Shown here piece after piece: positions 7,390 through 14,165 of a stretch of DNA of 14,165 nucleotides (the first letter of the stretch is position 1; each line of letters begins with the position of its first letter). The position numbers and the translations under genes were made by a program. The stretch is taken from NCBI GenBank assembly GCA_036276235.1, contig DATBDZ010000103.1, forward strand, positions 1 to 14,165, given 5' to 3'. The stretch comes from JANWHF01 sp036276235 (GTDB lineage: Bacteria; Planctomycetota; Phycisphaerae; Tepidisphaerales; Tepidisphaeraceae). Under the pieces are notes generated by a model. The model had not been told where the DNA came from. It did no database searches and worked only from the letters and a program-made list of their open reading frames with translations.

Positions 7390-8178
7390 ATGACCATCAC
7401 CGACACCGAAAAAGTCGATCTTCCCACGCCGACGGGTCCGATGCGGACTTATATTTCGCGGCCTGTTGCCGACGGGAAATATCCGGGCATTTTGCTTTAC
7501 TCGGAAATCTTTCAGGTGACCGGGCCGATTCGCCGGACGGCGGCGCTTTTGGCCTCTCACGGTTTTGTCGTCGCGGTGCCGGAGATTTATCACGAGTTTG
7601 AACAGCCGGGCGTGGCGCTCGCGTACGATCAGGCGGGAGCCGATCGCGGGAATCAACTCAAGACCGCAAAAGAGCTGGCGGCATACGACGCCGACTCACG
7701 CGCGGTGCTCGATCATCTCAAATCGCGCGGCGATTGCACCGGGAAACTCGGCGCGATCGGAATCTGCATCGGCGGACACCTCGCCTTCCGCGCGGCGATG
7801 AATCCGGGCGTCCTCGCCGGCGTCTGCTTCTACGCCACCGACATCCACAAGCGCGGCCTGGGGAAAGGGATGAACGACAACACGCTTGATCGCATGAAAG
7901 AGATCAGCGGCGAGATGCTGATGATCTGGGGCCGCCAGGACCCGCACATTCCGCGAGAAGGGCGGCAAACCGTTTACAACGCAATGAGCGATGCGGGGCT
8001 GCTGTTCACGTGGCACGAGTTCAACGGCCAGCATGCGTTCATGCGCGATGAAGGGCCGCGCTATGATCCGGAACTGGCGCGGATTTGTTATGACCTGACG
8101 CTGTCGCTATTTCGGAGACGGCTCGGTGATGGGGATTTGCGGAAGACGGAAGGGGGGCCCAAAGAATCGCGGCATTGA
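7390..8178 (+). CDS. Dienelactone hydrolase family protein (alpha/beta hydrolase)
   Basis: A 262-residue cytoplasmic alpha/beta hydrolase without signal peptide. The family prototype opens dienelactone rings in chloroaromatic breakdown, but many members act on other esters or lactones. The catalytic triad is visible: Cys126 in GICIGG (126-129 of the nucleophile elbow), Asp184 in WGRQDPHIP, and His215 in FNGQHAFMRDEGPRYDP. Glu39 (LYSEIFQ) matches the glutamate that tunes the cysteine in the prototype. The family's N-terminal beta strands (TYISRP, YPGILLYSEIF) are present. The last 20 residues are a polar tail beyond the usual end. The start at ATG 7390 is the first one available but lacks a Shine-Dalgarno. 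It precedes the helicase gene by 111 bases on the same strand. The true substrate cannot be read from the sequence. Confidence 0.92.
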   Translation: MTITDTEKVDLPTPTGPMRTYISRPVADGKYPGILLYSEIFQVTGPIRRTAALLASHGFVVAVPEIYHEFEQPGVALAYDQAGADRGNQLKTAKELAAYDADSRAVLDHLKSRGDCTGKLGAIGICIGGHLAFRAAMNPGVLAGVCFYATDIHKRGLGKGMNDNTLDRMKEISGEMLMIWGRQDPHIPREGRQTVYNAMSDAGLLFTWHEFNGQHAFMRDEGPRYDPELARICYDLTLSLFRRRLGDGDLRKTEGGPKESRH

Positions 8179-8277
8179 AAATACTGCGGAAAACTTGGCG
8201 CTGACGGGATTGATTATTGGCAATCACGGCGAAAGGAATATAGTCCGCACAGGGAACCTGCGGCGCGGCACATTCAT

Positions 8278-8283
8278 GGAGGA
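8278..8283 (+). promoter_or_regulatory. Ribosome binding site that fixes the helicase GTG start
   Basis: GGAGGA stands six bases before GTG 8290. This is a strong Shine-Dalgarno and supports the GTG start for the helicase over any later ATG. Confidence 0.75.
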
Positions 8284-8289
8284 AACAGC

Positions 8290-10356
8290 GTGGCCGTCAC
8301 GCATTCAGCCAAGGCAATTTTTCCTGACGAGCAGTGGGAAGCTGGCGATCGCTTCGAAGTGCCGGCGTCGCCACTCGGCAGCTGCGCGCTGCGGCTGGGC
8401 TTGCCGGCCCATTTGCTCGATGACGAACATCGTCCCATAACAATTGAAGATGAGCGCGGCCGGCGTCTTTCGCTGGTCGCTCACGATCTCGACCAAATCG
8501 AAATTCAAGATGTCGATCCGCAGGCGCTGGCACGCCTGACGGTGGGGGCCCTGTGGCTCGAGTTCATTTCCGCCAATCGATATCGGCTGATCGTCGAGCG
8601 GTCATCGGTCGCCGACGAATCGTTTGAGCAGATCGAGTTTGACGGGGCGGATGTCGAGTTGCTGCGCTCGCCGCCGCCCGCGGTTTCTCCCAATGAGTTT
8701 GAGCTGGGCTTGCGCGCGGCGCGGCTGGCGACGCATCCGGGGTTCGATCAACTGATCTCTCTGCCGATGGTGCGCGAGATGCAACTGCTGGAGCATCAGA
8801 CGCGCACCGCGATGACTGTCCTCCGCAGGTTGCGCGGGCGGGCCATGCTTTGCGACGAAGTCGGCTTGGGAAAAACCGTCGAGGCGGGGCTGGTGCTCAG
8901 CGAGTTGCTCATGCGCGGGCTGGTTCGCAATGTGCTCGTGCTGACGCCGCCTTCATTGATCGCGCAGTGGCAGGGGGAGATGCGGCGCAAGTTCGCCGTC
9001 GAGTTGATCAGTCATGATGATCCGGGCTTTCGCGAGGGTGGGGCGTGGTCGGGGCATGATCGCGTGATCGCTTCCATTCATACCGCCAAGCGCGAGCCGC
9101 ACCGCTCGGCGATTTTGGCGCGGCGATGGGATATGGTCATCATCGACGAGGCCCATCACTTGCGTAATCGCACGACGGCACTTTGGAAATTCGCCAGCGA
9201 GCTGCAGAAGCAATACATCCTGCTGCTCACCGCGACGCCGGTGCAGAACAATCTTGAGGAGCTGTTTAATCTCGTGACGCTGCTGGAGCCGGGGCTGCTG
9301 AGCACGCGGCGGGATTTTGGCCGGCGGTTTGTTTCCAAGGGAGACAAGCTCACGCCGCGAAATGTCGATGAGCTTCATTCGCTGCTGGCGGAAGTGATGG
9401 TGCGCAATCGGCGCAGCACGGTGGGCTTGCAGTTCACGCGGCGCTTTGCGCAAACGTCGGCGGTCGCGCTCTCGCCGGAGGAGCGAGCGCTGTATGACTC
9501 GGCCGCGACACTGGTGCGCGCGGGTCTTGCGGGCACGCCGGAAAAAGCGCCGCTGAATCGGATGACGCTCATCACGCTGCAAATGGCCTTGGGAAGCTCT
9601 CCCGCCGCCGCCGCAGCGATGCTGGAAAATCTGCGGCAGAAAAAGTCGCTCGAGGGCCCGTCGCATCAGGCATTGGCGGACCTGGCCGAATCCGCAGCAC
9701 GCGCCGGAAGCGGCGCTAAATCGCAGCGGCTATTGCGCCTGTTGGATGAATTCCCGGACAAGCTGGTTGTCTTCACTCAATTTCGCGCCACGCAGGAAAT
9801 GCTGCGGCGGCAGCTTGCCGAGGCGGGGCATGAAGTCGCGATGTTTCACGGCGGACTCTCGCGCCTCGAGAAGGAAGCGTCGATCGCGCAGTTCCGCGGG
9901 TCCGCCCGAATTCTCCTCTGCACGGAATCGGGTAGCGAAGGACGAAATCTCCAGTTCGCGCACGGCTTGTGCAATTTTGATCTGCCGTGGAATCCGATGA
10001 AGATCGAGCAGCGCATCGGGCGCCTCAGCCGCATCGGGCAGGAGCACGATGTTCACGTCTTCAACCTCGTCGCCGCCGGCACCGTCGAGGCGGCGGTGCT
10101 TCATCTGCTGGAAGCCAAGCTCAACATGTTTGAGCTCGTGATCGGCGAAGTGGACATGATCCTGGGGAACCTGGACGACGAGAAGGAATTCGAGGAGCTG
10201 ATCGCCGAGGAGTGGGCGGCGTCGACCGATTCCGATGAATTTGCGGCGCGCATGGAGGTGCTGGGCAGCCGGCTGCTTGCCGCCAAAGCCGCGTACTTCC
10301 GGCAACGCGCTCAGGACGAAAAACTGTTTGGCAATCGTTTTGCGCCGGAGGGATGA
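8290..10356 (+). CDS. SNF2/HepA-type DEAD/DEAH helicase-translocase
   Basis: A 688-residue superfamily 2 ATPase. An N-terminal region of about 160 residues has no motif I know. Then come LLEHQ (166-170), Walker A DEVGLGKTVEAG (189-200), TPPSLIAQW (219-227), Walker B DEAH (286-289), motif III LLTATPVQNN (312-321), the second lobe from LVVFTQFRA (492-500) through FHGG (519-522), and motifs V-VI SGSEGRNLQ and QRIGRLSRIGQ (574-584). This set identifies a SNF2-family, HepA/RapA-like motor that moves on double-stranded DNA. It is shorter than full RapA, and the C-terminal part seems to be supplied by the next gene, whose ATG follows this stop after one base. The C-terminus beyond 600 is helical and acidic. 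A role in transcription recycling, repair or defence is possible; the sequence does not choose. Confidence 0.92.
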   Translation: MAVTHSAKAIFPDEQWEAGDRFEVPASPLGSCALRLGLPAHLLDDEHRPITIEDERGRRLSLVAHDLDQIEIQDVDPQALARLTVGALWLEFISANRYRLIVERSSVADESFEQIEFDGADVELLRSPPPAVSPNEFELGLRAARLATHPGFDQLISLPMVREMQLLEHQTRTAMTVLRRLRGRAMLCDEVGLGKTVEAGLVLSELLMRGLVRNVLVLTPPSLIAQWQGEMRRKFAVELISHDDPGFREGGAWSGHDRVIASIHTAKREPHRSAILARRWDMVIIDEAHHLRNRTTALWKFASELQKQYILLLTATPVQNNLEELFNLVTLLEPGLLSTRRDFGRRFVSKGDKLTPRNVDELHSLLAEVMVRNRRSTVGLQFTRRFAQTSAVALSPEERALYDSAATLVRAGLAGTPEKAPLNRMTLITLQMALGSSPAAAAAMLENLRQKKSLEGPSHQALADLAESAARAGSGAKSQRLLRLLDEFPDKLVVFTQFRATQEMLRRQLAEAGHEVAMFHGGLSRLEKEASIAQFRGSARILLCTESGSEGRNLQFAHGLCNFDLPWNPMKIEQRIGRLSRIGQEHDVHVFNLVAAGTVEAAVLHLLEAKLNMFELVIGEVDMILGNLDDEKEFEELIAEEWAASTDSDEFAARMEVLGSRLLAAKAAYFRQRAQDEKLFGNRFAPEG
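10347..10353 (+). promoter_or_regulatory. Ribosome binding site deciding the companion-gene start
   Basis: GGAGGGA overlaps the last helicase codons and lies four bases before ATG 10358. It favours 10358 over the upstream in-frame ATG at 10235, which would overlap the helicase by 122 bases and add 41 Arg- and Cys-rich residues that look like shadow sequence. Confidence 0.75.
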
Positions 10357-10357
10357 G

Positions 10358-11419
10358 ATGACGCGGCTTGCCGACATCCAAGCAGATTCGTTGACGATCT
10401 CTCCGCTGGAGGCGTTCGTGCGCGAGTATGTCGAGGCGCGCGACGGCGTATGGGATCAGATCGAGCCGCAGGTTTACGATCTGATGGTCGGCTCGGATAT
10501 CAAGCGCGTGGCATTCGATCCGGAGGCGCTGCCCGAACACCCTGAGGCGCAGCTCGCCAGCCTCGGCTCCCCGCTCATCGACAAGCTTCTGGAAGATGCG
10601 CAGCAGCGCTGGCGGCTGGCGCGGTTTTATCTGGCCGGGGCCAATCTGCATCCGCGCGATCTGGAGACCCGCGTGGCGCGAGCGCTGAGCTTCACGCCGC
10701 CGGCTACGTTGAGCATCGAGCGCGTTCGGGCGATGGATTTCCCGCAGGCGGTCTTCTGGTTCAAGGCGACCTTCGCCAGCGATCAGAAGGAAGAGCAAAT
10801 CGTGCCGACCGCGATCGATCTGCACTATCTGCGCGGCGTGCGAAATCTGGATGCGCTGCTCGCCGCCGGGCGGTTATCGAAGGAACCGGCCCATCATTTG
10901 CCCGAGGCACGGCATGCAACGCTGGAAGCCGGCTACCGCGCCGCGCGCCGACAGGTGGCGCCGACGGTATCGGCGCTGGCCAATGGCCGGCGGCGCGAGT
11001 GGGAACAGCGCGCACAAAAGCAAATCGCCCGGATGTCCGCGTATTACGCGCAGCTGCGCGCCGAGGCCGAGGACCGCGCTCAGCGCGAGACGGATTCTGA
11101 CAAGGCGAAGGCCGCGGAGCGACTGGCGGCGATCGATCGTGAAGAACAGTTGCGCATCGCCGAGCTGCGAAGAAAGTCGGCCCTGCGTGTTCATGCGAGC
11201 CTGATCAGCGCGGCGATCGTTCAACAACCCAAGCTGCTGATCAGCGCGGCGATTACGCCGAAGGGTTTGCCGGCGCGAAATCTGGAAATCGTCTGGGATG
11301 CGATGAACGAATCGGTGGAAGCAGTTCCCTGCCCAAGCTGCGGCCGGCCGACGTTCTCATTTCAGATCAGCCGCACCGGGATGGGATGTGATGTCTGCCG
11401 CGGCGGGCGGCAAAGCTGA
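10358..11419 (+). CDS. Helicase-companion protein with coiled coil and C-terminal four-Cys zinc ribbon
   Basis: A 353-residue protein translated right after the helicase (stop 10354-10356, ATG 10358). Residues 1-185 form a mixed domain of unknown family. Residues about 190-278 are strongly charged and helical (REWEQRAQKQIARM, AERLAAIDREEQLRIAELRR), a probable coiled coil. The C-terminus has C325 and C328 (CPSC) and C344 and C347 (CDVC), a treble-clef or ribbon type zinc site, preceded by LEIVWDAMNESVEAV. The layout recalls the two-gene pairing of a SNF2 helicase with a companion protein known from Bacillus (yqhH-yqhG); I cannot test homology. A second reading is that this is the detached C-terminal part of a longer HepA-like helicase. 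Interaction with the helicase is inferred from coupling alone. Confidence 0.8.
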   Translation: MTRLADIQADSLTISPLEAFVREYVEARDGVWDQIEPQVYDLMVGSDIKRVAFDPEALPEHPEAQLASLGSPLIDKLLEDAQQRWRLARFYLAGANLHPRDLETRVARALSFTPPATLSIERVRAMDFPQAVFWFKATFASDQKEEQIVPTAIDLHYLRGVRNLDALLAAGRLSKEPAHHLPEARHATLEAGYRAARRQVAPTVSALANGRRREWEQRAQKQIARMSAYYAQLRAEAEDRAQRETDSDKAKAAERLAAIDREEQLRIAELRRKSALRVHASLISAAIVQQPKLLISAAITPKGLPARNLEIVWDAMNESVEAVPCPSCGRPTFSFQISRTGMGCDVCRGGRQS

Positions 11420-11456
11420 CGACATGATCGCCCGTCGTTTCACGAATCTCATTTCC

Positions 11457-11583
11457 TAGTGGGTCAGTTTGGGTGCCACAGGTCGGCTTACTCACAGGCC
11501 TGCGCGCCTCTTGTACCAAAACGCACAGGTCTCGGAGTACCGCGACCTGTGGCACCCAAAGACGAATTCAAACTGACCCACTA
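11457..11583. repeat. Outer inverted repeat enclosing the second hairpin element
   Basis: TAGTGGGTCAGTTT at 11457-11470 and its exact complement at 11570-11583 bracket the copy of the hairpin element. The inner element touches the left outer arm directly and is separated from the right arm by 12 bases (AAAGACGAATTC). The whole lies between the convergent companion gene and SGNH hydrolase gene, four bases from the latter's stop, and could stall or terminate transcripts from both sides, though no T-run is present. Confidence 0.8.
11471..11557. repeat. Dispersed hairpin element, copy 2
   Basis: It has the same 15-bp perfect ends as copy 1 at 7140-7227 (GGGTGCCACAGGTCG and complement) and the same 34-base right end, but the left arm and loop have drifted, so pairing of the 34-bp arms falls to 27 positions. 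Total length is 87 against 88 bases. Confidence 0.85.
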
Positions 11584-11586
11584 CCC

Positions 11587-12351
11587 TCATTTCTCCAACT
11601 GATCCACCGCCGGCTTGATCGCCTCGGCCCAGATTTCATATCCCTTGGTATTGGGATGCAGATAGTCCGGCATGATCGTGCGCGGCAGGGTGCCGTCGGG
11701 CTCCAGGAATTTATCGCCGATGTCGAGGAATTTGACGTGTTTTCCGCCATCATCGAGTTTCGCGATCATCTCGTTGATCTGCTTGATCTGCGCGCGGAAC
11801 GGGTCATCGGCTTTGTTGGCGCGGGGGAAAACGCCGAGCAGCAATATTTTGATTCCGGGAACTTTCTCCTGCGCGGCTTTGACGACGCTGACGATTCCGT
11901 CGGCGGTTTCCTCGGCGGACATCTTGTTGTTGTTCCCGATATTGTTCGTACCGATCATGATGACGGCGACCTTCGGCGAAACGCCGTCCAATTCTCCGTG
12001 CTGCAGCCGCCAGAGCACGTGCTGGGTTTCGTCGCCGCTGATGCCGATGTTGTAGGGGCGATATTGGCCGAAGTAATCCTCGAACATTTCGCGCTGTGGA
12101 TCGGAGCGCCAGGCGTCGGTGATGGAGTCGCCGATCAAGACCAGCCGTGTTCCTCCAGTCTTGATCAGCCGTTCCTTGCGCGCCATAAAACCGTCATGAC
12201 GCCGGCGATCCTTCTCCACCGGAATGCTCCCGCGATTGGCGGGCTGAGTCGCCTGCGTGGTCGCCGGCTTGTCATCGCCGGCCAGGGCAGCGCCGGCTCC
12301 AAAGGCGGTTGTCAGTACGCAAACTCCAAGTCGAAAAAAGCGGGCAGACAT
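11587..12351 (-). CDS. Secreted SGNH/GDSL-type hydrolase
   Basis: A 254-residue protein with an N-terminal signal peptide (basic MSARFFR, hydrophobic core, probable cleavage after ALA at 22-24), so it acts outside the inner membrane. The SGNH blocks are clear: block I IGDSIT with the nucleophile Ser76, block II NIGISGDE with Gly about 103-106, block III GTNN with Asn136, and block V DYLHPNTKGY with Asp229 and His232. The pattern resembles the PAF-acetylhydrolase-like branch, which removes acetyl or acyl groups from lipids or polysaccharides; the substrate here is not determinable. A linker rich in Thr, Gln and Ala (about 28-45) follows the signal peptide. GGAG stands nine bases before ATG 12351. 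It is convergent with the helicase pair and unrelated in function as far as one can see. Confidence 0.92.
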   Translation of the reverse strand: MSARFFRLGVCVLTTAFGAGAALAGDDKPATTQATQPANRGSIPVEKDRRRHDGFMARKERLIKTGGTRLVLIGDSITDAWRSDPQREMFEDYFGQYRPYNIGISGDETQHVLWRLQHGELDGVSPKVAVIMIGTNNIGNNNKMSAEETADGIVSVVKAAQEKVPGIKILLLGVFPRANKADDPFRAQIKQINEMIAKLDDGGKHVKFLDIGDKFLEPDGTLPRTIMPDYLHPNTKGYEIWAEAIKPAVDQLEK

Positions 12352-12465
12352 CGGTTGAATCTCCGGTGATTGGTAGTTCGATGATCGCAGAACATTACCA
12401 GTTCGGCGCGGGAAAGTTGAGAGTCGGATCCTAAGTCGGAAGCCGGCCCGGATCGGGCCGAATAA

Positions 12466-12545
12466 CCGTCATGCTGAGGTACTCCGAAGCATCTGGCCCA
12501 TTCGCGCAAGCCAGCCAGATGCTTCGGAGTACCTCAGCATGACGG
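12466..12545. repeat. Perfect 32-bp inverted repeat (REP/MITE-like hairpin)
   Basis: The arm at 12466-12497 begins CCGTCATGCTGAGGTACTCC and is matched exactly by its complement at 12514-12545, leaving a 16-base loop. It sits in the 263-base gap between the ABC-F gene and the SGNH gene, both on the minus strand. A second small hairpin, CGGCCCG-GAT-CGGGCCG, is at 12444-12460. Neither is followed by a T-run on the minus strand, so a simple intrinsic terminator is not supported. The rest of the gap shows nothing recognisable. Confidence 0.9.
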
Positions 12546-12614
12546 GATGCGCGGGGGGATGATCCAAAGCCCGCATGGCTCTGCGACAACATTCCTCCGC
12601 CGCATAATCACGGA

Positions 12615-14165
12615 TCAATCCTGCGACCGCGCAAAATACTCCTGCTCCAGCGTCTTCAGTTTCTTCTTCAGCGACTCATATTCATCTCGCAGCTTTCGCG
12701 ATCGCGCCGCGTCTTTGGCTTTTTCTACATCGCCGAAGCTTGATTCGCAGTCGGCCATTGCCACTTCGGTTTCGGTGATCTGATGCTCGAGCTCTTGAAT
12801 CGTGAGTCGTCCGAAAGGGCGGAGGAAGGGATTATCCTTCTTCTTTTCGCGCGGCTTTTCCGGCGGCTTCTGCTGCTTTGAAGGCGCGGGCTTGGAAGAA
12901 GATTTGGCGGGCCGGGCGGCCTCGGCGAGTTCGGCCTGTCTCCGCACCCAATCGCTGTACGTGCCGGAGAAATCGATCAGATTAGGCGGCTGAAGAATGA
13001 ACAGCCGGCCGGCGACGCGATTTAAGAAAAACCGATCGTGGCTTACGCAGATCACCGTCCCGGGAAACTCTCCCAGCGCGCCTTCTAACGCTTCGCGCGA
13101 AGGAATATCCAGATGATTCGTCGGCTCGTCGAGCACCAGCACATTGGGCTTATCAACCAGAAGCTGCGCGATGCGCACGCGGGCGCGCTCGCCGCCGCTG
13201 AGCAGGCTCACGGGTTTGTCGATGTCGTCGCCGCGGAAAAGCATGCGGCCAAGCACAAAGCGAATCTCCTGATCCTTCACCGTTCGCCCCTCGGCGACTT
13301 CTTCAAACACGGTGTTCTCCGGATCAAATTCATCGAGCCGCTGATCGTAGTAGCCGATGGCGAGATTCGCCCCCCAGCGAATGTCGCCGGCGTCGGCGTC
13401 TTCGCGGCCGAGCAGCACATTGAGCAGCGTGGTCTTGCCCGAGCCATTGGGGCCGAGGATGCCGATCCGTTCGCCGCGCTTGATGTCGAAGCGAAGCGCG
13501 CTCCATAGCTTTTTCGAGTCGTACGCTTTGGAAAGTTCGCGCACTTCGAGCACGCGATCGCCGGCGCGTTGATCGGTGTTGAGCGAGAGATGAATCTTGC
13601 GCTGATCGGTCACTTGCTGAATGACATCGCCGCTGGAGAGCAGGCGATTGAGCCGCTTCTCGCGCCCCTTGGCCTCCTTGCTGCGCTGTCCCGCACCGAA
13701 GCGGCGGATGAATTCCTTTTGCTTCTCGATATCCGCCTGCTGCTCCTCGTATTGCCGCTGCTGTGTCAGCTCCTGCAGCTCGCGCTGTTGCGCGAAAGCC
13801 GAGTAGTTGCCCGGATAACTGGAGAGCTGGCAGCGCGTGAGCCAAACGATCCGCGTCGCCAGGCGATCCAGCAGATAGCGATCGTGGCTGATGAGCACCG
13901 TCGCGCCATTAAAACCGAGCAGATATTTTTCCAGCCATTCGATCGCGATCAGATCCAGGTGATTGGTCGGCTCATCCAGCAGCAATAGATCCGGCTCGCT
14001 GATCAGAAGCTTCGCCAGCGCCAAACGCGAGCGTTGCCCGCCGGACAGCGTGGCGACATTCTGCTCCCAGCATTCGGGGACAAGGCCGACGCCGAGCAAT
14101 GTCGCCTCGAGCTTATGCCGCCAGGCGTACCCGCCGGCCAGATCAAACTCGTGCTGAACGTTCTG
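12615..14165 (-). CDS. ABC-F family ATPase (5' end beyond window)
   Basis: The frame is open at the right edge, so the start and the first Walker A are missing; 516 residues are visible. Numbering from the edge, the first nucleotide-binding domain keeps LSGGQ (40-44), LLLLDEPTNHLD with the aspartate at 65 and the H-loop SHDR (His95). The inter-domain linker with charged helices follows (QQADIEKQKEFIRRFG). The second domain is complete: Walker A GPNGSGKTT (239-247), LSGGE (323-327), VLVLDEPTNHLD (aspartate 347) and SHDR (His376). No membrane segments are present, as expected for ABC-F proteins, which act on ribosomes rather than transport. A Lys/Pro-rich linker leads to a C-terminal coiled coil (ELEHQITETEVAMAD, LKKKLKTLEQEY), like that of Uup and YdiF-type members. 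It could be a housekeeping translation factor or an antibiotic-resistance type; the former is more likely. A TTG at 14099 is internal and not the start. Confidence 0.94.
   Translation of the reverse strand, partial: QNVQHEFDLAGGYAWRHKLEATLLGVGLVPECWEQNVATLSGGQRSRLALAKLLISEPDLLLLDEPTNHLDLIAIEWLEKYLLGFNGATVLISHDRYLLDRLATRIVWLTRCQLSSYPGNYSAFAQQRELQELTQQRQYEEQQADIEKQKEFIRRFGAGQRSKEAKGREKRLNRLLSSGDVIQQVTDQRKIHLSLNTDQRAGDRVLEVRELSKAYDSKKLWSALRFDIKRGERIGILGPNGSGKTTLLNVLLGREDADAGDIRWGANLAIGYYDQRLDEFDPENTVFEEVAEGRTVKDQEIRFVLGRMLFRGDDIDKPVSLLSGGERARVRIAQLLVDKPNVLVLDEPTNHLDIPSREALEGALGEFPGTVICVSHDRFFLNRVAGRLFILQPPNLIDFSGTYSDWVRRQAELAEAARPAKSSSKPAPSKQQKPPEKPREKKKDNPFLRPFGRLTIQELEHQITETEVAMADCESSFGDVEKAKDAARSRKLRDEYESLKKKLKTLEQEYFARSQD

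Noticed and set aside
8953..9666. Minus-strand open frame of 237 codons across the helicase
   Set aside because: Antisense to the conserved helicase motor, Arg/His-rich and without any domain or ribosome site.
10235..10357. Upstream ATG extension of the helicase companion
   Set aside because: It would overlap the helicase by 122 bases with Arg/Trp/Cys-rich sequence typical of a shadow frame, while ATG 10358 has its own ribosome site.
11473..12369. Plus-strand open frame of 298 codons
   Set aside because: It begins inside the hairpin repeat and runs antisense to the SGNH hydrolase, which has all its catalytic motifs on the minus strand.
12444..12545. Intrinsic terminator for the ABC-F gene
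   Set aside because: Strong hairpins are present but neither is followed by a run of T on the minus strand, and the perfect long arms fit a dispersed repeat better.

Overview
The window looks like chromosomal DNA of a GC-rich planctomycete, probably class Phycisphaerae. The best clue is the small membrane protein at 6825-7100, whose C-terminal zinc ribbon (CxxCGYDLR...CPxCG) is a hallmark of that group. A giant FHA-domain protein and a ParB with a planctomycete-like context fit. The taxonomy is an inference from protein style, not from a marker gene. I see no rRNA, tRNA, CRISPR array, transposase or phage gene.

Layout, left to right. Positions 1-3742 are one minus-strand reading frame that runs off the left edge: two N-terminal FHA domains followed by a tail of more than 1000 residues, acidic and rich in Ala/Pro/Glu/Asp, with internal repeats. 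After a 276-base gap come four more minus-strand genes: a thioredoxin-reductase-like ferredoxin-NADP+ reductase (4019-5041), a small putative lipoprotein with a doubtful start (5180-5689), parB (5723-6697) and a small membrane protein with a zinc ribbon (6825-7100). Two parS-type palindromes (5682-5697 and 6734-6749) bracket parB. No parA is present in the window.

The strand then switches. A dienelactone-hydrolase family protein (7390-8178), a SNF2/HepA-type helicase (8290-10356) and a one-base-spaced companion gene with a coiled coil and a four-cysteine ribbon (10358-11419) run on the plus strand. The helicase and its companion are clearly translationally linked and are the most likely candidate for a little-described two-component system. 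The remaining genes are on the minus strand: a secreted SGNH/GDSL hydrolase (11587-12351) and an ABC-F ATPase (12615 to beyond the right edge).

The gaps between genes hold structured repeats rather than recognisable promoters. One hairpin family (about 88 bp, identical 15-bp ends) occurs twice, at 7140-7227 and 11471-11557. The second copy is nested inside another perfect 14-bp inverted repeat. A different, perfect 32-bp inverted repeat sits at 12466-12545. These look like non-autonomous, REP- or MITE-like dispersed elements.
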